Shown here: one piece after another, positions 51,180 through 63,600 of the stretch
How the letters are laid out: every line of letters starts with the position of its first letter
How positions within the stretch are numbered: position 1 is the first letter of the stretch
NCBI RefSeq assembly: GCF_032854445.1
Contig: NC_088301.1
Location: 39,605,187 to 39,669,186, forward strand
DNA: 64,000 bases
Source: Liolophura sinensis
Lineage: Eukaryota; Mollusca; Polyplacophora; Chitonida; Chitonidae
Reading direction: 5' to 3'
The notes under the pieces: model-generated
The model's database searches: none
What the model was told of the DNA's origin: nothing
The model's input: only the letters and a program-made list of their open reading frames with translations
Translations under genes and position numbers: made by a program

Positions 51180-54100
51180 AAGCTTGTTGAAGTTCGTACG
51201 TTTGGCACGTCAGAGTTCCGTAATAGCCTCTCCTTGGCGCGAACGAACACGTTTAACCAGGACTATTACGCCGGCATGTATGATTTCAACGTCCAAGAAA
51301 AACAAAGATAGTGTCTCTACCGTGGAACCAATCCAGTCTCCAAAAACTGACACCGAACGACCTGAAGATATGTTCCCGGCAGACCCATACCACGAAAAGG
51401 TATGGTTTCTGTTTTTGAGTTTCAGAGTGCGCTAAAGTGCATGTCATGTCTTCAGAAGCTATGCATTTTCAGATATATCCAGGAGTGACTGGTATTCTAT
51501 CTTTTCTATCCTTGAATCTCTAATACCTTCTCTAAAAGGTTCTGTGAGACACTTGCCGTCTCTACACCCAAGTAAATACGAAGGCCGATATTGCTCTGAC
51601 GTGAGGTTTGGCCAAAATTTTGTTAGGGCAAGGATTATCACTTCTGCAAATATGAATCCATTCTTGAGTCAAAATGTTGTTAAAATCCACAGATATATTT
51701 CCTTCTAGTTCCTCCAAATAACTTTGTGCTGTGGTGGGGAGTCTGGTGTACTAAAATCTATGAACGACGCACCAAAAGATATGGAATTCAACCTAACAAG
51801 ACCAGACCACGCAACCTGTCTTAACTGACAAGTTATGTGATGATTTCATCAGTCACCATGGATATAGAATAGAAAGAACAAATTTCCCAGTTAATCGGGC
51901 CAAACAAAGTCTAAAGGATTCAGTCAAGGCTTACTTCTATTATGTGCGCATCTGCTTCGCTGTCCATGTTTTCTGCCCGTGGCGTCAGATACAATCCAAT
52001 TTTGAATGCACCCGACGCATCGCGTATGCAAACCTTGTGTTTCGCAAACTGCTTTGCGGAATGGAGGTACTGGATTTTTTAATTCAATGAGTAAATAAAT
52101 ATCAGAAATTGTTGAAAATGATCTCAACGTTCAGTTTAAATGAACGAACCGTTCACCTGTCCCACAGTGTTCCTGGAGCATGAATGACGCCTCTTTCATT
52201 TAAGAACTTTTCGAAAACATTCAGTTCCTCAATTTTCACCATCGCTCATCTGCTCTGAAATACTTTTGTAAAACTTTTTACAGGAGCCCATGCTAATAGT
52301 AACTGTCATCAAAAATAGTTGTCAAATGCTGATACAGTTTGACTTTTTCTACCTTTAAAAGAGTTAGATCTCGAAACTCTCCTGTTAGGCAAGGAAAGTC
52401 TCTGTTGCAAACAACTAGGATAACAATTGAGAAACAAAGCTTACATTATGTTATCAGCCCATGCTAAAGGGAGATCACTCTGAATGCCTGTGGAAAAATT
52501 AGTTGTGACCTGTAAATCATGTATTACTGCATATGCATACTGGCGCAGTTTTGGGACCATTACCTACTCCCTCAGTAGTCTTCAGTATGGCAGAAAGTGA
52601 GATCGCATTGAACCACTTGTATCAATCCATTTAATTACATAGTTTTTGATTTTTGTTACCTTTATTTTGAGTAAAAAGAGAGACATCAAATTATTGTCAT
52701 ATAATATATTAATTTGCAGTCAGACATTGTATTCACTAGTTTTAAGTTTTTTATCTTCCATGTTTGGAGGCAGAATAAGTGTTAAAACCATACAACACGG
52801 ACCTTTGTTTTCGTAATTCTTTACCAGAATCTAAATGGATTCCTGTAGGTTTGCCTTGTGGAAATTCACCAGAATGTAGGTCAAATCTAGTACTACAAAG
52901 TATGCAGTTACTCCAAGTTTTGATACTGGTATATAAAATCAAACAGTTTTGGGGATTCCGGATGTCATAGACATCACTATATTGGGTAGAAAGAATCAAA
53001 AGGCCGATAGGGCCAATTGACTTGGAAATCAATTGGCCCTTCCATAGTTTTTTAAGTCACTGATGATTACTGGTTACTGATCACACGAACAATTTTTTTT
53101 TAAGAGGTTTAGGTGCTTTTAATATTAGGTAAGATGTTAGGGGGTCAGTGATTTTCGCATAGGCCCTATTGGTAAATCATAAACCATCCTTTGACCAATC
53201 TGTTTAAAGTTGTTCCGATTATGTTTCGGTTTTTATCGTCTTCTGTAGCTGGTCAGAACCGCTACCACTGCTGTAGCTGTAGAATGGCTATTGCCTTGTT
53301 GTACACCGGTGGCATTTCCGACAATTTGTCATTGGTCCATGGGAGAGACACAGCCAATGGGACATCCTGCATCATAGCGGTATTCACTAGAAACCAGCAC
53401 GTTTTGTTATCTACTTTTCTTTCACTTTTACCGGCAGGCCATAGATCGATCAAACTAAAGAGGAATGAACTCCCATTTTGTTTACCCACCATGCCCTTAT
53501 TCACCACAGTTTGTGTACACATTTAAAGCCCTTATTTTCCCTTCCTACTGTTAAAATTTAGCTTGGCCAGCCAAACTTTCATATTCCAAACTCTTGCCAC
53601 CAAAAAAGATTTCACTATCAGAGCTGTATTTCATTATTTGTCAGTTAGTTTATGCTAAAGAATTTACTGGCATTGTAGGATAAAACCAACAGTTAGGTGA
53701 TTTATTTCAAAATTTCAACATTAGTTCACAGTTTATTTTGATCTCTGTTCATCAGTATAGAGTTTTTACTGTTTGTATGTTTTGAAAGTTGCATGGCATA
53801 CAACAACAATGCCCATTCGTGTAATAATGTGTAAAAAGTTGAACCTTGTTATGGGAATCCAAGCAAGAGTCCTGTAAATTTTGTTTACGGGAGTAATGGT
53901 GAGAATCAGATTTCCGTCGAAAGTAAGGCCCTGCAACACAAATTACCCACGATAAATCCAGTGGCAACTTTTGGTGATGGGTTTAGGCTGAGTGGTTTTC
54001 CTTTCCACCACTAGAAGTTTACAATACACTAGTCCTGGATTTAAACTGTCCTGAGTGCTTTGTGGCCTTGGCAACAATCTATAAAGACATCTAATATTCA

Positions 54101-55284
54101 TTGATGACGATAAGCTGAATTTCCTCCAACCATGTAGACACTTACCTCCACCGTGTTATGGAAAAATGAATCAATGTCATCTACATCTTTAATGGCCTTC
54201 TTCTTTTTTGAATACAAGAAAAGTTGATTTAAGAAAAATAAGAATTGAATGGCACAAAGCAGCTCAATGCAAACTGGCATTCTGTAATATTGACAGAGAA
54301 ATGTACCTGTAACTTTTTGGGCTAAGCTTTATCAAACTTTGTGTTTCGTAAATGAAAGATGTGGTGTTTTGCATTTTCAGAACTGGATATCATATGGTTA
54401 TGACTTGGTGGATAAGGAAGATGATCGATTTTTCCACAGAGTGACAATGTTTCTTTTCATCTCGCTTGGACTCTGCTTGACAACATTTGTTATTGCATAT
54501 ATGCCTGACAATAAGTAAGTATTGGGAATATAATATGAATAATAAAACTGTTGCCTTTGCTTCTTTGTTCATTGTAAACTCTACTATTAAAATTGTATTA
54601 TATTGTGAGGTACAAAGCATTTGTATGGTTTTAATACGAACACTGTATTTTCCATTCATTTGTCTAGAGCAATTACCAACCAATTGTTTGAAAAGTAAGT
54701 TGTGTTATTTAATGTAAATGTTTTAATTTGAGTCTATTTCATTCTGTGGTTATATGTAGTTTCTTGACAGAGTATTGTTATTCTATTCATAATCTGTCAG
54801 TTACGCGGTATCTGTGACCACTGTCCTCTGATGCAGGGGCTGAAAAGGTTAAGCAGTACTGAACTCATGCAAGCAGGGGTTTTGACTGTCATTCTGGCTA
54901 GTAAAGTTTTTTTTTCTATTACTTAGCGCAAAAAACATTTGTATGTTTGTGTGAGAATGCAGTTAATCAGACAAAAGTTTCTGGATTTTCAGAAAAAAAA
55001 AAAGGACATTAAAAGGACAGCCAAAATAACAGTGAGCAAAATTGTTTTAGATTTTTCATTGATACTCATTTAAAATGAACTTTTTTGCAGCTCAGGTTGA
55101 GTCTAATTTGTTGATTTGTTTTTGCAAATGCAGGCTGGATCAGTGGTCACATCGAGAAGCTTATTTGGAATTGGCACGTCGGGAAAAGGACGGGCTGCCA
55201 TTAATAGACTGTGAATTAATAGATCCTTCCACTATTGAGCTGCCATCAGATGAAGAACTAGGAGATACTGAAATAATCATATAA
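51172..55284 (+). CDS. NDUFB11: NADH dehydrogenase 1 beta subcomplex subunit 11, mitochondrial
   Basis: This is an accessory subunit of the membrane arm of respiratory complex I. Exons: 51172-51399, 54381-54514, 55134-55284; 513 nt, 170 residues (human 153). Residues 1-35 are rich in Arg and lack acidic residues, as in a mitochondrial presequence. The conserved core follows: YHEKNWISYGYDLVDK, one transmembrane helix at about 97-117 (VTMFLFISLGL...FVIAYMP), then WSHREAYLELARREKDGLPL, which matches the vertebrate [20 protein letters not shown] block. The tail ELPSDEELGD matches the QLPEDE region. The start codon lies inside CAAGATGGCGGC, a YY1-type site typical of nuclear mitochondrial genes. 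A candidate polyadenylation signal AATAAA is at 55855-55860. Intron 1 (3 kb) contains a partial foldback element. Confidence 0.95.
51919..52144. mobile_element. Partial foldback element in NDUFB11 intron 1
   Basis: CAGTCAAGGCTT, TGTGCGCATCTGCTTC and AATTTTGAATGCA match the minus strand of 49900-50005. TATCAGAAATTGTTGAAAAT and CTCAACGTTCAGTTTAAATG match the terminal arm of the 793-bp element. It is collinear with one half of that element with an internal deletion; the opposite arm is missing. Confidence 0.75.
53010..53039. repeat. Perfect 11-bp inverted repeat
   Basis: GGGCCAATTGA, an 8-base loop CTTGGAAA, then TCAATTGGCCC, in NDUFB11 intron 1. It could form a hairpin in DNA or in the pre-mRNA. 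Confidence 0.85.
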
Positions 55285-55363
55285 AATTTGTGGATTTGGA
55301 ATAGTACCCTCTTTTTGTACATAGTTGAAGTGTGCCTGACTTTTCAGTAGTTGGAAGCACTTG

Positions 55364-55483
55364 CCATGAAACTTCACAAGGATGCCATTTGTAACTTCTT
55401 GTTCATATTACAACACCCTGAAATTGCGTCATCTACAAGGAGGCTGCAAAAGGAATTCTTCAGTGTTTCTTGGATGTGTTATC
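55364..55483. repeat. Duplicated segment within the NDUFB11 3' UTR, copy 1
   Basis: CCATGAAACTTCACAAGGAT continuing to TTGGATGTGTTATC is repeated at 56430-56549 with about ten differences. Copy 1 lies between the NDUFB11 stop and its AATAAA. Confidence 0.9.
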
Positions 55484-56429
55484 TGTAACTGATTCACTGC
55501 CATAGCAGTTAATATAGTGCTATTTGGAAATACAACAAGGAGTTGTTCCCTTTCTGGGTGCGAACCCCATGACCATGAAACATGTGAGTGTACAGGCTGT
55601 CAGTTACATTGGAAAATATCTGACATTGATGCAAACCATTTACAGTTCGAACTGCCTTTGTTCTATCCAGTGTAATAGCCTTCAGTTTCTGTGCTGTTAT
55701 GGGAAGCACTATTGTTGATATATGGTTAGCAACCAATTTTGCTATAGCAGCTTGTGGGTGTTGTTTGAAAAAAATGTCAGAATGGATCTGTCTGTATTGT
55801 TTGACCATATATCAAGTCATGCTGGAGCTAAAATGTGTATTTGTTAATAGTAATAATAAAACAGTTTAATGCTGATATTGTTTGATATTACGACATCAGT
55901 GGTTCTGTGGGTGGTCAAGGTTTTAAACTTGACCTATCTGAAAGTTGCACACTGGTAGTGGACCAGCTTAGACCTAAACGTGTCGACAGTACAGAAATTT
56001 GTAATGAATTGAGCCGCAGACAATGACCACAACACTAAGTTGAAAAACGTTCCGGGTTTTATCCCTTGCCTTTGTAAGGGATTTACTATATTTTGCAGAC
56101 TCCCTCACTCACACTGTTAATGGGGCATTCAGCATTGGTGACAATGTTTCAGGAGGTGTTTGCACGGTGATGTTCGACTTTAGAGACCACTAACCTTTTA
56201 CTTACATGGCATGCAAGTTCCTGGTATAGCCTGGGCACTCCAGTTTTAACCCATGAAACTGAGTCGCTTCTATTAACTGAAAACTTGTTGAGTATTTCAT
56301 CCCGCCACCAAAGAGTTCTTTTGACAGTTATCATAGTTGACGTCAGACTGAAGGCTACTTAATTTCCGGACTGACCGCTGGGACCTTATACAAACTGTAT
56401 CATTATGTATGGTTTAAAGTCTTATTTTA

Positions 56430-56549
56430 CCATGAAACTTCACAAGGATGCCATTTCTAACTTCTTGTTCATATTACAACACCATGAACACGTGCCATCT
56501 ATAAGGAGGCTGCAAAAGGAATTCTTCAATTTTTCTTGGATGTGTTATC
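56430..56549. repeat. Duplicated segment of the NDUFB11 3' UTR, copy 2
   Basis: Same orientation as copy 1, 1066 bp downstream and beyond the polyadenylation signal. No poly-A tract follows it, so a retroposed origin is not indicated. Confidence 0.9.
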
Positions 56550-56874
56550 AGTGTTATTCTCTGTAAAGACGAGAATCTTCCTTGTATTATGTGTTGCAAG
56601 TTCTGGCTCCATGAGTCATCCTAAACTGCATGTTAAATATGAAACCAGTGTTTCATCTATTCTTTAATAACTGGAAAGTATTACAGTTGAAGAGTTCCCG
56701 GTTGGCAAGGATCGGCAAAACATTGTACCATCGTGTTCGTCTGCTGACTTGAAACCCAGACGGCTGAGTGCGTTGTTTTGCTGTATTCTCCAACAGATTT
56801 CATTCACTCGTATACTTTGGGCTGTGCATGAATAACTCTCCTAATAATGTAACAGGTAACAGATCTCCTTGAAA

Positions 56875-57040
56875 GACCAGGGCGCCATGATCAAGGAGCC
56901 TCTAACCAATGCGCTCTCTGTGAGTTGAAATCCAGCTTACGCTGGATTCCCTCCGGCGTACGTGGAAAGACCTGGCAACAACTTGCGGATAGTCGTAGGT
57001 TTGGAAAATAGCTTCAAAAAATTATTGGTGTTATACTGTT
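56875..57040 (+). mobile_element. Partial SINE, plus orientation
   Basis: AAGGAGCCTCTAACCAATGC, CTGTGAGTTGAAATCCAGCT (B-box region), GACCTGGCAACAACTTGCGG and ATAGTCGTAGGTTTGG follow the order of the common SINE; the module is cut short and ends near ATTGGTGTTATAC. Confidence 0.7.
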
Positions 57041-60000
57041 AAAGGCCCCATGCTTTAGGCTTTATGTCTAAGCGTGTCACTCTTCTCCGAGCAAATATAC
57101 AGCATTTCGTAAAAAAAACATTAATGTATCGGTATAACAGAATCTATAATGATACCCCATTATCTCTTACCTTTTATATCTTTTCAGCGATGTTGTTGAT
57201 TGGTCCTGTTTGTTCCGTGACGTTTTACTTGTTATATCCTAGAATCTAATGAAACCTAGTTTCACGAAGAAAGTATTTCTCTGCTTATCTCTGACAGCAT
57301 ATATATATATCAGAGCTGTTTTATATCTTTGTGCCCAATGAGTAATGCAGCAAGAGTTGGGAATCGCAAGTCCGAGATCAAAAACTTTAACATTAAAGGT
57401 TGGTAGATTAATAAGTTTGAAAATTAGCTCAGGCAAAACGTATTATCGGTGGCCACTTTCTTAGTCAGCAGTCACCCCTGTACCATGAAACATCAGGAAA
57501 TGTCTCATCCACCATTCACATATTTGGGAGTAAATACCTTGGGAACTAATAAACCTGTCTCACTAAACAAAAGGTTGGTATTAACGCAATAATAAACGTT
57601 AGATTATCTTTTCATGTCTCATATTAGAGCCACGTAGACTGAGCAGCGAGCTTCGAGTTTCGTTAAAGCTATGAGGAAATTACTGAGGACTTGGTAAATG
57701 TTGGAGATTTTACTGAATGCTGATCAAATAGAGGCACCATGATTATGGGAACTTGGTGTGAACATCGACAACGATAAGGAAGACAATATGTTAAAAAAAA
57801 AAGAATCCGATGTTTAAACCCCACACTCCTCTCATGGTCGATGTGCGTGTCACATTCATGGCTGAAGGCTGTGTAACAGTTCATGGATGTCTCATCCACT
57901 GTAGGGCCTACCAGTTTTATGAGACCCTAAAGGTATATCGCTATATCTCTCCCTTGTACCTGACATGCACTCATTTGGGGCATTATAGATGTTGGTGGCG
58001 AGACTCTCTCTATGCTCTACAAAGTCGATGTGAAAGCAAGAAGCATCCAGAAACTGATAACTGTGTATGTCCTTAGGAAATAACAGTACACTTACTAGTC
58101 CATATTTCTTATGAAAAATAAAGAAATAAAGCAAAGAAGTACACGAAATGCTGATGTCCAAAATACCCCGAACCATCCCCACTCTCCGTCTCCCAGCCCT
58201 TTCAATACAAATCTTAATCAAAACTGTTCACAATGTTCAGACCAGCTGTGTGGAGAACATCACATCTGTGGACCTCAAAGGACCTCAACGCGCATGGGTA
58301 TCTTTGTGAATATTGACAGGCCTACAAATGACATGAACATCCCGTCAGCACCAGTTCATAGGCTCAGACGTGTGTTCATATTCATATATTCTGCAGTTCG
58401 TTAAGACAAGTTGCGTTAACTACAGAAAGACAGATAGGCAGACTTTCCGACAGACAGGGTGATTCCAGTATGTCCCACCCAAGCTCAACGGGGGGAGAGC
58501 GGGGTATAAAATGACAAACTACAATGACTTGGTTTTGCCAATTGTAAACCACATAGTTCCACTCATTTTTGTGCTTTCAGTCTTAATTAAAGATTTGTGA
58601 TCTACTATTCGACACCGTCTTAAATTTTGTGGAATTAAAAGTTTAAGCGTAATATCCTTAGTGTAATGATTTGCTGCACATTTTACAGTTAAGATTCTGT
58701 GACAGTATAGATCGTTAAAGTTCATGAAATAGACCTTTTAATTCGTATATCAGATAGTGACGTTGTTGTTTGAACAACTAAATTTTCAACATTTTGTGAA
58801 TATTTTCGTCGGATAAGCAATGATAATACGTTATTCTGTACAACTTTATTGTATTTTTGTTTAATGCGTAGTACTTGATTCTATTCAACTCACACAGACC
58901 GTAAAAAAAGGGTTGCTTTTTACTCCATAGTGCAAAATGAATGGGAATGGGAGTTATCTCCTTTCCATGAACAGCTGTTACAGTAGTTCTCACTGTCTAC
59001 AGTAGACAGCCATTATATAGCCTGGACCAACATATTTCGTTATGTGCATGAATGAACAGTTGACAGGAATGAAATCAAATAAAATGTATGTATCGTAATA
59101 CCTCTGATTTAAGTATAGAAGGTGTTGTCTTACATATAGGCTTACTTATTGGCGAGCATGGCATACATACACGTCTAACAAAGAAATGAATATTGAAAAA
59201 TGAACAAATAATCCAAAATGGGATTGTACAGGTACATGTCATTGTCTATACATCTGGATAATTAACTCACTCTTAACGGTGCCATGTGTAGTGTATAGAT
59301 CAGCTCACATGTACACAGCTGCTATGTTGGCGATAACACCTCTCACTCCTAATGATCAAACAAACCAACTTTAAACATATCATTTAGATAAATAAATCTA
59401 CCATTAATACAACAGCGTATCAATTATAACAATTACAAGAGCAACAGCAACATAAGAGATGTTACACCATACCTGAAATGGCACACTGCATATGCTTATC
59501 ATTACAATAATACAGCAAATCTTCGTCGGCAGTAAGATGCTTGAATTAACTTAAAGCACACAACTGATCATTGCAAGTCAAACAACAGTATTCTCCCTTG
59601 ACTCGATAAACTACGGATACACTACAGCGGTAAACTATTTATCATTAAATTTACCGATATGTGTTACAGCTGTTATGGACATTCACTATCATTTAAGAAG
59701 GCAACGTTTAAGTTACATTACCTGCTACCTTTTATGACCTATTGCTAACATAGTAATGACTTATTCTGTAGGACGGATTGGAAGCTAGTGACCACGTGAT
59801 CTCCTTAGTAACAAACGGCGTGGGTGAAGAAAACGATTTTTGAATCGCTGTCAGAGATCTTGTATCGGTTGGATTTGTATAATTTTCAGCTTTCCAGATA
59901 GACTGAGTATTTCTGCAGAGTTTTCATGACGTCATTTTGTAAAACTAGGCCTTAGTGGTCCCTAGCGAAGTGACAAAAAGCTGTTTTCCCCGTGGCTTGA

Positions 60001-60212
60001 CCACAAATTGTTTATGTGTATGCAGGAAAGGGAAATAACCCATGATTTACCGAGTGCGTGGATGTGCAACACAAGAGGCTCCACAGGAGTGGGTCACGGC
60101 GAACGCTTATACATGTACTCCATAATCATGTACGGGATTTGCCCGTTACACACAATCGAAACAGCAAGATCTGGACACGAACTGCGGACCGCCAGGAGAG
60201 TGCCCTTTTTTA

Positions 60213-60428
60213 AATTTTTTTTTGTTTGATTGGTGTACGTTTTACGCCGTACTCAAGAATATTTCACTTATACGACGGCGGCCAGCATTATGGTGGGAGG
60301 AAATGGTGAGAGCCGGGGGAAACCCACGACCATCCTTAGGTTGTTGACAGACCTTCCCACTTACAGCCGGAGGGGAAGCCAGCATGTGCTGAACTTAAAC
60401 TGAACCAACTGAGCTACGGAGGCTCCAG
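60213..60428 (-). mobile_element. tRNA-derived SINE, well preserved, minus orientation
   Basis: TTTTACGCCGTACTCAAGAA, TATTTCACTTATACGACGGC, GGCCAGCATTATGGTGGGAG and AAACCCACGACCATCC are the cleanest module sequence in this window. The head complement ends AACTGAGCTACGGAGGCTCC. It lies about 220 bp upstream of the IDO-type start codon. Confidence 0.88.
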
Positions 60429-60647
60429 AGTCAGCTGCTATATTTCATGGTTTCATGATGGCCTATATGTCTTATATATAGAGCTACATGCATTCCTCAA
60501 TGACCTAAAATGTCTGATGTAGGCTTAAAGTAATGTCATGCTAGACTGGCTGAACGCTTTACCTACACTACATAACCCAGACCAGGCCTCACGACGCATA
60601 CATGCAGCTGTCAGCGTTTAAAAACGGTTGCTAACGAAAAGAAGACA

Positions 60648-63600
60648 ATGGCCTCCGAGATTAAGCTTGAAGATTACCACATTTCCGAGGAAGTTGGTTT
60701 CTTAATGCGAGACCCTTTGGTAAGATGCCCAGACAGTTAATTTAAGGAGGTAATTTACGCGTATAAGCGCATTTGACAGGGGTGAGATTTTAAGGCGCTC
60801 GCCGCACTGATGAGTCAGGGCAGTCGCACGCTATGTAGGCTGTACTGAAATCTAGAAATTTGTAATTAGAGCATGTTTCTACTGAGAATGGTCCAGAAGC
60901 CAGTATATATTCACAAGTCCGAACGTTTAACGGAAACACTGGTAAACTTTTGCGGGGCCTCCTTTTACTGGTATATATAAGTATGCCGCTTTACGATGGG
61001 TACACTAGGCTTATGTGGTAAATGACTAGTATTCAGGATAACGCTTTATATAGGACTACGCAAGATTAATAGGCATGCCTGCATAGACCCGTGGATTTGT
61101 TAGTTGCCTTTTCACTGCAAGGTGTTTACTTAGAGGGCGTATACTCACAAATGTGTAATATCCAGTTTAGTTCAACAGGAGCGGAAGAGATATACATGTA
61201 GCAAGCTCTGTATAGCATGACCCGTGTAAAGCCACAGATAAACATACGTATATATTCATTTGTCTACAAAATTATTCTGTTGCTGCATAGACAGAAGGGA
61301 AAAAACAGAGCGACACTATATGTTAGTGTAATAGACACCTGTATGGTTTTACCATCAGTTGTTGAACTGCATGAGCGCATTGTCCGTCCGGTTAAGTGAC
61401 CTTGTCTGAATGCTGTCTGAGAACTGATGAGAACTAAATTTGTCTCCAAACTTCATGACATGGGCCGTACGAACTGATGAACTTTTGGAGATTGTTCATC
61501 TGCTCATCCGTTCGTTCGTCCTCGAATTTTGGCATTGTAGCAAGCAGTAGCCTTGTCTCTACCAAATTTTCAGAACATTGAAAAGTCCATGTAAATCGCT
61601 CAGCTGTGATGTTCATGAGTAACATGTAAATTAGCCACTACAAATGTGATATACGGCCTTATGATGTGAAGTTCTTCAGTTTGTCTGCCTATAGCAGGAC
61701 ATTACATATAATCCATGTTTCTTCCACTAGCAAACTTTGATGTAAAGTTCTTCGGTTTGTCAGCCCATAGTAGGACACTATATATAATCTATGTTTCTTC
61801 CACTAGCAAACTTTGATGTAAAGTTCCTCAGTTTGTCTGCCCATAGCAGGACACTATATAGAATCTATGTTTCTTCCACTAGCAAACTTTGATGTACAGT
61901 TCTTCGGTTTGTCTGCCTATAGCAGGACACTATATATAATCTATGTTTCTTCCACTAGCAAACTTTGATGTAAAGTTCTTCGGTTTGTCTGCCTATAGAA
62001 GGACACTATATATAATCTATGTTTCTTCAACTAGCAAACTTTGATGTAAAGTTCTTCGGTGCAAGAAACTGTGCACCTCAAGTAGCGAAACTTTGTTTAC
62101 TGTGTCGAAAATATATAACATTGCAGAGGAGTCAAAATTGCGAAGGAGTCGTGTCGTTGAGTTCGTACTCTGTCTGCTATAGTATAGTATAACGTAGTAT
62201 AGTATGGTGTACTATCTGGTCGGCTTCTAGAGTTGAGTGTTGAACTGTGGCGCCAAAACGGACCAGTGGGGTGGGTTGGATTGTCCCGCTCGGATTTCGT
62301 TGACGTCGGCGCCGCGTCCTCCAATAAGAGGTGGGCGGACGGACCAATGAGGGACAGGTAAACGAAACGTGGGCTTGTAAAGTTCAGTTCAATGGCTGCG
62401 TACGCCAAAACTGACCAAGAGGCGAATAGCAGATCAAGAAACACAGATGCTTGGAAAAAACCATCCCGGGCTCGCTGTCGGTGTTGCACAGATTTCTTTG
62501 ACGTCTGCGCTGAAGGGCTAAAATAGAGGGTTGGGAGATCGTGCAGCTACAGCTAAACCCATTTTCCACGCAGTATACTACTAAGCTCCAGACAGGCACT
62601 GGAGCAATGTATTGGTCGTAAAATCGAAAAAATGTAGCCCGGGTTCGGTCACTCTGAAATATCTTTTCTTTTGCGTTAGGCACTATAGAATTGTGTCAAT
62701 AACTGCACCGCAAATGTAACTTTTTGAAAAATACTTGAGCACATAGTTATGCACTAATCAATTTTTCCTTTACTCTCACAAATATATGTTTTCAAAGAAA
62801 AAAAAAAGAACAACAAAGATTCGAACTTTTCGTCGAGCTGGAATCTGTGCTCAGTGGCAACTTCGCTAGTCCACTGTACTATGAAGGAATGACTGAGATA
62901 CTCTCGCAGAAATATGGATTTTAGGCTTGCCAAAATAAGACAAAACTGATCACATTATAAAGTTTTACATATGAAGACAAACGTTAACCAAAACGAAACT
63001 TGGACAGCACGTAGAAATACACACATGAAAGTTTCAGTAAAGATATTTTTCTGGTTAACGTTGATCATCGTACTGTAAGAGACAATGCCTCGTTTGAACG
63101 CAAAATTAGCATTTTCGATTGAGACTGTACTTTTGGCGGGTTATTATTTTTATGGCCGTCTAACTTTTATGGGTGGGTCAACCAAGATTTATTCTTCTCA
63201 TTTAGAAATTTACAGAATTGTGCTGGGATTTTGAAATTTGCTCTCTCTTATTGTACCTCTCTTGGGCCGATTCTTCGTTTAACCGTACCAAGTCCTTTGT
63301 TTATGTATAAAGAGTTTGCTTTCTTTTTAAGTTCCTGTTGTGATTCCTATGCTTTAGTTTAATACAATATATACAATGTATGATTGGTTGCAATCAACCC
63401 TTCTTTTCTTTGGTTTTCAGGAAAAATTACCACCTTACTTTCAACGATGGAATGAACTGTCGAAAAAAGTATCACATCTGGTGCAAAAGCATCAGTTCCG
63501 AGATGAAATCGACACGGTCTGTTTGGTTTTACAGTTTAATTATTTTATCACGATCTTAGCCAGTAGGCCTATTCGTGTGTGACAACAGCATTTTGGTTAT

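Larger units (their letters stand above)
55862..60212. other. Spacer between NDUFB11 and the IDO-type gene
   Basis: Holds the second copy of the UTR segment and one SINE. Several ORFs of 60-109 codons overlap on both strands around 57.8-58.4 kb, but none has splice context or a recognisable domain. I see no gene here. Confidence 0.45.

Noticed and set aside
53191-53526. Long ORFs open on both strands over the same 260 bp.
   Set aside because: No family is recognised on either strand and there is no exon structure; coincidental overlap is the simpler reading.
57810-58404. Overlapping ORFs of 88-109 codons on both strands.
   Set aside because: No domain, splice context or codon pattern; nothing separates them from background.
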